From NCBI RefSeq assembly GCF_900100315.1, contig NZ_FNFF01000003.1:469813-533812 (forward strand): DNA of 64,000 bases. Reading direction: 5' to 3'. Numbering within the stretch: position 1 is the stretch's first letter; each line of letters starts with the position of its first letter. The stretch is from Streptomyces indicus. GTDB lineage: Bacteria; Actinomycetota; Actinomycetes; Streptomycetales; Streptomycetaceae. Positions 6,689 through 13,982 of this stretch are shown in pieces. Under the pieces are notes generated by a model. The model did no database searches and was not told the origin of the DNA. It saw only the letters and a list, made by a program, of their open reading frames with translations. The position numbers and the translations under genes are program-made.

Positions 6689-9600
6689 GTGGTCCGGATG
6701 CGCGGCTTTACGCATCTGCACACCGTCTCCGGGTTCTCGCTGCGCTACGGCGCCTCGCACCCCGAGCAGCTCGCCGAGCGGGCGGCCGAGCGCGGAATGG
6801 ACGCGATCGCACTGACCGACCGGGACACCCTCGGCGGCACGGTCCGCTTCGCCAAGGCCGCGGGCAAGGCGGGCGTACGCCCCCTGTTCGGGGTGGATCT
6901 CGCCGTGGCCGCGCCGGCCGAGGCCGCGGGCCGCACCGAGCGTCGCCGCACCCCCGTGCGCGGCGGCGCCTTCGTGGACGAGTCGGCCCAGCGCGTGGTC
7001 TTCCTCGCGCGGGACGGCGCCCGCGGCTGGGCCGAGCTGTGCCGGCTCGTGACCGCCGCGCACGCGGACACCCAGCGCCCGCTGCTGCCCTGGGACGCGG
7101 CGGCTGCCGAGCACCTCACCGTGCTGCTCGGGCCGGACTCCGACGTGGGCCGCGCCCTGTCCGCGGGCCGCCCCGACCGCGCGGCCCGGCTGCTCGCACC
7201 CTGGCGGGAGCAGTTCGGGGACGCGAACCTGCGGATCGAGGCCGTCCACCACGGGCGCGAAGGCACCGGGAACGGCTCGCTGCGCCTGGCCGCCCGCGCC
7301 CTCGGCTTCGCCGTCGACCAGCGGATCCTGCCGGTCCTGACCAACTCCGTGCGCTATGCCGACCAGGGCCAGGGCCCGGTCGCCGACGTCCTGGACTCCG
7401 CGCGCCGGCTCGTCCCGATCGACCGGCGCGGCACGCTCGACCCCGGCGAGCGCTGGCTCAAGCCGCCCGCCGCCATGGCCGAGCTGGCTCTCCAGGTCGC
7501 CGAGGCCGCCGGCTACCGGACGAGCACCGCCACGCGCCTGCTGGAAGTCACCGAGGACACGGCCGCCACCTGCCGGGTCGACCCCGAGGACGACCTGGGC
7601 ATCGGCCGCGTCCACTTCCCCGAGCCGGACCTCGTCGGGGCCTCCCGGCGCACCCCCGAGCGGGTCCTGCGCTCGAAGTGCGCGGCAGGGATGGTGCTGC
7701 GCCACTACGACCGCAGGCCCGACCACCGCGCGTACTGGGACCGGCTCCAGGCGGAGTTGGAGCTGATCGACCGGCTCGGCTACGCCTCGTACTTCCTCAC
7801 GGTCGCCCAAGTCGTCGAGGACACAAGGGACTTGGGCATACGGGTCGCCGCACGCGGCTCCGGCGCGGGCTCGCTCGTCAACCATCTGCTCGGCATCGCG
7901 ACCGCCGACCCGGTCGAACACGGGCTGCTCATGGAGCGCTTCCTGTCCGACCGGCGCGCCGAGCTGCCCGACATCGACATCGACGTGGAGTCCGCCCGCC
8001 GCCTGGAGGTCTACCGCGCGATCCTGGACCGCTTCGGCTCCGAGCGGGTGGCGACCGTCTCGATGCCGGAGACGTACCGGGTCCGGCACGCCGTACGCGA
8101 CACGGGCCTCGCCCTCGGCCTCGACCCCGCCGAGGTCGACCGGCTCGCGAAGTCCTTCCCGCACATCCGGGCCCGCGACGCCCGCGCCGCCCTGGCCGAG
8201 CTGCCGGAGCTCCGCGGCATCGACCCGCAGGCGTACGGACCGCAGATGTGGGACCTCGTCGAGGCCCTCGACGCGCTGCCGCGCGGGATCGCCATGCACC
8301 CGTGCGGCGTGCTGCTCTCGGACACCTCCCTGCTCCGGCGCACCCCGGTCATGCCGACCAGCACCGAGGGTTTCCCCATGTCCCAGTTCGACAAGGAGGA
8401 CGTCGAGGAGCTCGGCCTGCTCAAGCTCGACGTGCTCGGGGTGCGGATGCAGTCCGCGATCGCGCACGCCGTCACCGAGATCGAGCGCGCGACGGGCCGC
8501 CACATCGACATGGAGGACCCGGAGCAGGTGCCGCCGGGCGACCCGAAGACGTACCAGCTCATCAAGTCCTCGCAGACACTGGGCTGCTTCCAGACCGAGT
8601 CGCCCGGCCAGCGCGACCTCATCGCACGGCTGCAGCCCGAGACCTTCCACGATCTCGTCGTGGACATCTCCCTCTTCAGGCCGGGTCCGGTCGCGGCCAA
8701 CATGGTGGACCCGTTCATCAAGGCCCGGCACGGCAAGCAGGCGCCCGACTACCCGCACGAAGATCTCAAGGAGGCCTTGGCGGACACGTACGGCGTGGTC
8801 GTCTTCCACGAGCAGATCATCAGGATCCTGAACGTGATGACGGGCTGCTCCCTCGCCTTCGGCGACTACACCCGGCGCGCCCTGTCCAACCCCGACCTGA
8901 TCGGACGGGTGCGGGCGTGGTTCGCCGAGGAGGCGGGCCGGCGCGGCTACTCCCACGAGGTCATCGAGCGGACCTGGGAGATCATCGAGGCCTTCGGCGC
9001 GTACGGCTTCTGCAAGGCGCACGCCGTGGCCTTCGCCGTCCCCTCGTACCAGTCGGCCTGGCTGAAGGCCCACCACCCGGCGGCCTTCTACGCGGGGCTG
9101 CTCACGCACGACCCGGGGATGTATCCGAAGCGGCTGCTGCTCGCGGACGCCCGCAGAAGAGGCGTACCGATCCTGCCCCTTGACGTGAATGCCTCGGACT
9201 CCGCCCATCTAATCGAACTGGTGTCTGATCCGAGTGTTCCGAGGGGCACCCACGGTGTGCGGCTCGCGCTGAGCGATGTCCGCGGGATGAGCGAGGCCGA
9301 GGCGGAGCGGATCGTCGTGGGCCGCCCGTACACCTCGTTGCAGGACTTCCTCTCCCGGGCCCGACCCTCGCGGCCGGTGGCCGAACGGCTCGCGCAGGTC
9401 GGCGCGTTGGACGCGTTCGGCCGCAACCGGCGGGACCTGATGCTGCACATCGCCGAACTGCAGAAGAGCCAGAAGGGTGCCTCGCAGGGGCAGTTGACGC
9501 TCGGCGAGACGGACGAGGCCCCGCCCGAGGTCGCGCCGGCGCACCTGCCCGACCTGGACGACGTCGAACGGCTCGGCGCCGAGCTGGGCATCCTCGGCAT

Positions 9601-10192
9601 GGACACCTCGCGCCATCTCCTGGGCGACCACCGGGAGTTGCTGGACGAGCTGGGTGTGGTGCCCGCTCACCGCCTGAAGGATCTGCCGCACGGGCAGGTG
9701 GTCCTGGTCGCGGGCGCGAAGGGGTCCGTGCAGACCCCGCCGATCCGCTCCGGCAAGCGTGTCATCTTCACCACGCTCGACGACACGAGCGGGCTTGTGG
9801 ACTGCGCGTTCTTCGAGGACAGCCACGACGCCAGCGCCCACACCGTCTTCCACTCCTGGCTGCTGCTCGTCCGGGGCGTGATCCAGCGCCGCGGGGGCGG
9901 CAGCGGCAAGGCACTGTCGGTCACCGGAGCGGCGGCCTGGGACCTGGCCGAGCTGGCCGAACTGCGGCGCAGCGGCGGCCTGTCGGCGGTCACGGACCGG
10001 CTGACCGAGGGCAGACCGCCGTCCGGAGTCACCGAGGCCGACGCCGCGCCCCCTCCGGCGAGCGAGCCGGGCCGCAGCATCCAGCTGGAGACCGGCTTCG
10101 CCCTGCACCCCTGGGCGGATCTGCAGCCGCCCGGTGAACCGGTCAAACACAGCCGCAAGTTGTGGCACCAGAGCCCCGGGAGCGCGGGATGA
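6689..10192 (+). CDS. dnaE2: Error-prone DNA polymerase III alpha subunit DnaE2
   Basis: C-family polymerase of 1167 aa used for lesion bypass and induced mutagenesis. The N-terminal PHP domain (about 1-210) begins HLHTVSGFSLRYGAS and contains ALTDRDTLGG; the usual TDHD has become TDRD, so proofreading metal binding may be lost. The palm has the catalytic pair in LPDIDIDVESARR (about residue 430), followed by LLKLDVLGVR and the LFRPGPVAANMVDP segment. The fingers contain FHEQIIRILN and YGFCKAHAVAFA. A helix-hairpin-helix and OB fold (VLVAGAKGSVQTPP) follow, and the protein ends in a DnaE2-type tail near KHSRKLWHQ. Length fits DnaE2. The start may be GTG 6689 or ATG 6698. The stop overlaps the Y-family gene by ATGA. 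Confidence 0.95.
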   Translation: MVRMRGFTHLHTVSGFSLRYGASHPEQLAERAAERGMDAIALTDRDTLGGTVRFAKAAGKAGVRPLFGVDLAVAAPAEAAGRTERRRTPVRGGAFVDESAQRVVFLARDGARGWAELCRLVTAAHADTQRPLLPWDAAAAEHLTVLLGPDSDVGRALSAGRPDRAARLLAPWREQFGDANLRIEAVHHGREGTGNGSLRLAARALGFAVDQRILPVLTNSVRYADQGQGPVADVLDSARRLVPIDRRGTLDPGERWLKPPAAMAELALQVAEAAGYRTSTATRLLEVTEDTAATCRVDPEDDLGIGRVHFPEPDLVGASRRTPERVLRSKCAAGMVLRHYDRRPDHRAYWDRLQAELELIDRLGYASYFLTVAQVVEDTRDLGIRVAARGSGAGSLVNHLLGIATADPVEHGLLMERFLSDRRAELPDIDIDVESARRLEVYRAILDRFGSERVATVSMPETYRVRHAVRDTGLALGLDPAEVDRLAKSFPHIRARDARAALAELPELRGIDPQAYGPQMWDLVEALDALPRGIAMHPCGVLLSDTSLLRRTPVMPTSTEGFPMSQFDKEDVEELGLLKLDVLGVRMQSAIAHAVTEIERATGRHIDMEDPEQVPPGDPKTYQLIKSSQTLGCFQTESPGQRDLIARLQPETFHDLVVDISLFRPGPVAANMVDPFIKARHGKQAPDYPHEDLKEALADTYGVVVFHEQIIRILNVMTGCSLAFGDYTRRALSNPDLIGRVRAWFAEEAGRRGYSHEVIERTWEIIEAFGAYGFCKAHAVAFAVPSYQSAWLKAHHPAAFYAGLLTHDPGMYPKRLLLADARRRGVPILPLDVNASDSAHLIELVSDPSVPRGTHGVRLALSDVRGMSEAEAERIVVGRPYTSLQDFLSRARPSRPVAERLAQVGALDAFGRNRRDLMLHIAELQKSQKGASQGQLTLGETDEAPPEVAPAHLPDLDDVERLGAELGILGMDTSRHLLGDHRELLDELGVVPAHRLKDLPHGQVVLVAGAKGSVQTPPIRSGKRVIFTTLDDTSGLVDCAFFEDSHDASAHTVFHSWLLLVRGVIQRRGGGSGKALSVTGAAAWDLAELAELRRSGGLSAVTDRLTEGRPPSGVTEADAAPPPASEPGRSIQLETGFALHPWADLQPPGEPVKHSRKLWHQSPGSAG

Positions 10193-11202
10193 ACGAGGGA
10201 GAGAGGCTGAGCACCACGGGCGTCCAGATCATGTACATCCACTTCCACGACCTGGCGGACGAGCAGGTCTACCGCCGCCTGCTCGGCCTGCTCGCCGAGT
10301 TCACCCCGACCGTGCAGGCCCTGCCGCCGGACGCCGCGCTCGCCGACGTCTCCGGCAGCCTGCGCTACTTCGGCACCGACGCCGTGGGCCTGGCCGAACG
10401 CATCCGGGCACGCACGGGCGGCCTGTACGGGCTGCGCTCCACGGTCGGCGTCGCCGCGAACCCGATGCTGGCCCGGATGGTCGCCGCCGACGGCCCGCCC
10501 TCGGCCGTACGCGCCCTGCCCGACGACCTGTCCGCGGTCGCCGAGTTCCTCGCGAAGAAGCCGGCCGCCGCATTGCACGGGGTGGGCCCCGCGACCAGCC
10601 GCACCCTGTCCTCGTACGGACTCGACAGCATCGGAAAGATCGCCGCCGCGCCCCTCGGCACCCTCCAGCGGATCCTCGGCGTCGCGGCGGGCCGCCGGCT
10701 GCACGACGCGGCCCGCGGACTCGACCCGACCCCGGTGGTCCCCGCCGGACCGCCCCGCTCCCTGTCGGTCGAACACCGCTTCCCGCAGGACGAGTTGGAC
10801 CACGACTGCCGACGCGCGGCCCTGCTCCGCCTCGCCGACCGGCTCGGCCTGCGCCTGCGCGCCGACACCCAGACCGCCCGGTCCCTGACCCTCACGGTCC
10901 GCTACGCCGACCGCTCCACCACGACCCGCACCCGCAAACTCCCCGAACCCACCGCCCACACCCGCACGTTGACCTCAGCCGCCTACGAACTCCACGACCG
11001 CCTCGCCCTCCAACGCGCCCGCGTCCGCAGCATCACCCTGCGCGCCGACGACCTCCTCGACGCCGACCAGGCCACCCACCAGCTCCTCTTCGACCCGGAC
11101 GACGACAAGGCCCGCCGCATCGAGGCAGTCGCCGACGCGGCACGCAGGAAGTACGGCCCCGAGGCGATCAGACCGGCCGCGACGGCACATCCTGCCGCCT
11201 GA
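10189..11202 (+). CDS. ImuB-like truncated Y-family DNA polymerase
   Basis: A 337-aa Y-family protein coupled to dnaE2 by an ATGA overlap. Compared with DinB/ImuB it starts late. After a short lead (MYIHFHDLADEQVYRRLLGL) the sequence enters the palm at LPPDAALADVSGSLRYFG, where active enzymes have an SxDE-x-x-xDVTG motif. The first catalytic aspartate region is absent and the DE pair reads DA. The rest is normal: GVAANPMLARMVA, the HhH segment ALHGVGPATSRTLSSYGL, the little finger, and HQLLF near the C-terminus, which resembles a beta-clamp-binding motif. It probably works as a non-catalytic adaptor bringing DnaE2 to the clamp, as ImuB does in mycobacteria. No imuA-like gene is adjacent. Confidence 0.8.
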   Translation: MNEGERLSTTGVQIMYIHFHDLADEQVYRRLLGLLAEFTPTVQALPPDAALADVSGSLRYFGTDAVGLAERIRARTGGLYGLRSTVGVAANPMLARMVAADGPPSAVRALPDDLSAVAEFLAKKPAAALHGVGPATSRTLSSYGLDSIGKIAAAPLGTLQRILGVAAGRRLHDAARGLDPTPVVPAGPPRSLSVEHRFPQDELDHDCRRAALLRLADRLGLRLRADTQTARSLTLTVRYADRSTTTRTRKLPEPTAHTRTLTSAAYELHDRLALQRARVRSITLRADDLLDADQATHQLLFDPDDDKARRIEAVADAARRKYGPEAIRPAATAHPAA

Positions 11203-11324
11203 TCTCCTGCCGCCCGAGACCTCCCCTTTCCCGACAGCCCTCGGCGCGGCCGATGAGTTTCCGGATCCCGGGCAGTCCAAGCTCGTGACACCTCACGACG
11301 CATGCCCCCGGAAAGGACCCCACC

Positions 11325-11930
11325 ATGTCCGAACTACTCGTCGACTTCATCACGTCCCTCGACGGCTACGCCTCGGGAGAGGGGTGGCCCGGGTTCTGGG
11401 GGCTCGAGGGGCCGGAGTATCTCGAATGGCTCGGGAAGCAGCCCGAGGTCACCTATCTGATGGGGGCCAACACCTATCGGCTGATGTCGGGGTTCGCCTC
11501 GGGTGAGGTGCCCAGTGGGCAGGACGAGTTCCGGCCCGAGGAGGAAGAGTCCGTCGACGAGCTCACCCAGGCGAAGAAGATCGTGTTCTCCTCCTCGCTC
11601 GAGGAGCCGCTGACCTGGGCCAACTGCACGCTCGTCCGGGACGACGCCGTCGAGACGGTCCGCGCCATGAAGGAGAACGGCTCGGGGATCCTCAGCACGA
11701 TCGGCAGCCTCAGCCTGGCCCGGTCCCTGCTGCGCGCCGGGCTCGTCGACCGCTTCCGGGTCGTGATGTTCCCGGTGATCACCGGTGCCACCGGCGAGGA
11801 GCGCATCTACGACGGCTATCCGGACGTCGCCCTCGACATGACCGAGCACCGCACCTTCGACGGCCGCCTCCAGCTGGTGGAGTACAAGCCCCGGGTGCTG
11901 GAGCACCCGCCGCTCGGCGCCCCTGCCTGA
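11325..11930 (+). CDS. RibD C-terminal/DHFR-like reductase family protein
   Basis: A 201-aa protein of the RibD_C (dihydrofolate-reductase-like) family, NADPH-binding reductases of small heterocycles often found as stand-alone proteins in Streptomyces. Diagnostic parts are the N-terminal strand LLVDFITSLDGYASGEGW, the TYLMGANTYRLMSGF segment, KKIVFSSSLEEPLTWANCTL, GSGILSTIGSLSLARSLLRA (nucleotide-binding region) and the VDRFRVVMFPVITG strand. The physiological substrate is unknown. It is transcribed alone, 122 bases after the Y-family gene, and closed by a hairpin that overlaps its stop codon. Confidence 0.85.
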   Translation: MSELLVDFITSLDGYASGEGWPGFWGLEGPEYLEWLGKQPEVTYLMGANTYRLMSGFASGEVPSGQDEFRPEEEESVDELTQAKKIVFSSSLEEPLTWANCTLVRDDAVETVRAMKENGSGILSTIGSLSLARSLLRAGLVDRFRVVMFPVITGATGEERIYDGYPDVALDMTEHRTFDGRLQLVEYKPRVLEHPPLGAPA

Positions 11931-11954
11931 CCTCGCCACGGTCGGGGCGAGGTC
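11929..11954 (+). terminator. Terminator overlapping the DHFR-like stop codon
   Basis: A 9-bp stem GACCTCGCC/GGCGAGGTC with an 8-nt loop. The left arm begins inside the TGA stop codon. Confidence 0.55.
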
Positions 11955-12039
11955 CACGTCTCGTCCCCAGCCCCGCCCCTCTCACCCGATCAGCCCCGCC
12001 ACCGCTGCGCCCCGCGCGCGCGGGCCCGAGCGTAGGGGC

Positions 12040-13257
12040 ATGAGCCCACGTGGAGGACTGGACGGCGATCCGAAGACCGGATTCCTGCATGAGGTGAAGG
12101 ACGCGGTGAGTCTGCGGACGGCGCTGCTCGTGCTGGGCGTGCTCGCCGTGCAGCTCGCATTCATCGCCTCGTACATCGGCGCGTTCCACAAGCCGAAACC
12201 GCATGAGATCCCGATCGCCGTCGCCGTGGCCGCGCCCGCGCAGCTGCCGCCCGATCCGGCGCAGGCCGCGGCTGCGAAGAAGCAGCTGGAGGCGGCCAGG
12301 GACCAGGCGGTGGAGCGGCTGAGCAATCTGCCGGGCAAGCCGCTCAAACCGAGCGCCAGCAGCTCCGAGGCCAACGCCCTGTCGCGGATCATGGACCGCG
12401 GCGTGGACGGCGCCCTGATCATCGATCCGCAGGGCACCCAGGACAAGCTGCTCGTCGCCAGCGGCGGCGGCGCCTCGCTGTCGCAGGCGCTCGAAGAGGT
12501 CATGACCAAGGTCGAAGCGGTGCAGAAACGCACGGTCAAGACCGTGGACGTGGTGCCCGACGCGCCCGGTGACGCCCGCGGTCTGTCGGCGTTCTACCTG
12601 GTGGTCGGCTGGTGTGTGGGCGGTTATCTGTGCGCCTCCGCCCTTGCCATCAGCGCCGGCGCGAAGCCCGCCAACCCGGCGCGTGCCGTGATCCGGCTGG
12701 CCGCGATGGCCGCGTACGCCGTGGTCGCCGGCCTGCTCGGCGCGGTGATCGCCGGGCCGATCCTGGACGCGCTGCCCGGCAGTGTCATGGCGCTGTGGGG
12801 GCTCGGCTCCCTGCTCGTCTTCGCGGTCGGCGCCATCACGCTCGCGTTCCAGGGCCTGGCCGGGATCGTCGGTATCGGACTCGCGATCCTCCTCGTCGTG
12901 GTGCTCGGCAACCCCAGCGCCGGCGGCGCCTACCCGTATCCGCTGCTGCCGGGCTTCTGGCGGCACCTCGGTCCGATCCTGCCGCCGGGTGCGGGCACCT
13001 TCGCGGCGCGCTCCATCGCGTACTTCAAGGGCAACGGCATGGGTGGCGCGTTCCTCACGCTGGCCGCCTGGGCGGTGGGCGCGGCGGCGGTCGCGCTCGT
13101 CATGTCCTTCGTACGGCAGGACAAGAAGGATCTGGAAGCGGCGGCCGAGGAGCAGCACGAGCGACGGGCCGGCCCCGCGACCGGGACCGGGGCCGGGAAG
13201 CCGGCGGCCGGGAACGGGGAGCGGCCCGCGGGCGGGGCCGGGGAGCAGCGCGCATGA
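12040..13257 (+). CDS. Multi-pass membrane protein, YhgE/Pip- or ABC-2-like
   Basis: A 405-aa integral membrane protein. One helix near residues 29-49 (LLVLGVLAVQLAFIASYIGA) is followed by an extracytoplasmic domain of about 120 residues (PAQLPPDPAQAAAAKKQ ... VDGALIIDP), then about five to six helices (FYLVVGWCVGGYLCASAL onward) and a basic, Gly/Ala-rich cytoplasmic tail. This layout matches the ABC-2/YhgE-Pip superfamily of envelope proteins of poorly known function. The stop overlaps the start of the acetate transporter gene (ATGA at 13254-13257), so the two are co-translated. No ATPase gene is adjacent. Confidence 0.65.
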   Translation: MSPRGGLDGDPKTGFLHEVKDAVSLRTALLVLGVLAVQLAFIASYIGAFHKPKPHEIPIAVAVAAPAQLPPDPAQAAAAKKQLEAARDQAVERLSNLPGKPLKPSASSSEANALSRIMDRGVDGALIIDPQGTQDKLLVASGGGASLSQALEEVMTKVEAVQKRTVKTVDVVPDAPGDARGLSAFYLVVGWCVGGYLCASALAISAGAKPANPARAVIRLAAMAAYAVVAGLLGAVIAGPILDALPGSVMALWGLGSLLVFAVGAITLAFQGLAGIVGIGLAILLVVVLGNPSAGGAYPYPLLPGFWRHLGPILPPGAGTFAARSIAYFKGNGMGGAFLTLAAWAVGAAAVALVMSFVRQDKKDLEAAAEEQHERRAGPATGTGAGKPAAGNGERPAGGAGEQRA

Positions 13258-13916
13258 ATCTCCTGAACCGTTCCGGCCCCCTCGCCCAGGCGCTGTCCGT
13301 CAAGCGGATGGAGCCCTCCGCGCAGGCCCAGCTGGGTCCGCTCGGACTGGTCGGGTTCATCGTGGTCACGGTCATCGCGACCGGCATCGACGCGGGCGTC
13401 TTCCCCGAGAAGCTCTCGCACTCCGTGGTGCCGATGGTGGGCTTCTTCATCGGCGGTCTCGCGCAGCTGCTCGCCGGACTGTTCCAGGCGCACCGCGGTG
13501 ACACCTGGCATGCCACGGTCTTCGGCTCGTTCGGGCTGTTCTGGATGGCCAAGGGCCTGATGCTGCAGTGGGTGACGCCGGGGCTCGACCCGTCGTTGCG
13601 CGGCGACACGATGGGCCTGTTCACGCTGCCGTGGGTGTTCGTGGTCTTCGTGCTCTGGCTGGGCGCGCTGCGCATCCACGTCGCCTTGCTGTTCACCTTC
13701 ACCTGCGTCCTGGTGGCCTTCGTCGGCATGACGGTGGTCGGCTTCACGGGCAGCGTCGGCTGGAACCGCGTCACGGGCTGGGCGGGTCTGCTGGCCGCGG
13801 CGGGCGCGCTGTATCTGCTCGCGGGCCAGATCCTGGCGTCCACGTGGGGCCGCAACGTCCTGCCGATGGGCCGGTTCATCGCGCCGCCGCTGCACGAGGA
13901 GCACCCGGAGGAATAA
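13254..13916 (+). CDS. AceTr (GPR1/FUN34/YaaH) family acetate transporter
   Basis: A 220-aa acetate/succinate uptake channel of the SatP/YaaH family in the inner membrane. The family NPAPLGL signature appears as QLGPLGLVGF at about residues 24-33. Six hydrophobic segments follow, including VPMVGFFIGGLAQLLAGLFQ and the FGSFGLFWMAKGLML segment, where the family has FxSYGxFWxS. The gene is coupled to the preceding membrane protein and is convergent with adhE across a shared terminator. Acetate transport next to an acetyl-CoA/acetaldehyde/ethanol enzyme is a plausible functional grouping, although they are on opposite strands. Confidence 0.85.
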   Translation: MNLLNRSGPLAQALSVKRMEPSAQAQLGPLGLVGFIVVTVIATGIDAGVFPEKLSHSVVPMVGFFIGGLAQLLAGLFQAHRGDTWHATVFGSFGLFWMAKGLMLQWVTPGLDPSLRGDTMGLFTLPWVFVVFVLWLGALRIHVALLFTFTCVLVAFVGMTVVGFTGSVGWNRVTGWAGLLAAAGALYLLAGQILASTWGRNVLPMGRFIAPPLHEEHPEE

Positions 13917-13936
13917 GCGTCCGGACCGCACGCGAA

Positions 13937-13970
13937 GGGGCCCTCCCCGGTACGAACCGGAGAGGGCCCC
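13937..13970. terminator. Bidirectional terminator between the acetate transporter and adhE
   Basis: GGGGCCCTC (13937-13945) pairs with GAGGGCCCC (13962-13970), with an inner CCGGT/ACCGG extension. It serves two converging genes 66 bases apart. Confidence 0.8.
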
Positions 13971-13982
13971 TCACTGCGCGGG

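Noticed and set aside
6626..9208. 860-codon open frame on the minus strand, antisense to dnaE2
   Set aside because: Product is low-complexity Arg/Gly/Val/Ala/His with no domain; it is a by-product of high third-position GC in dnaE2.
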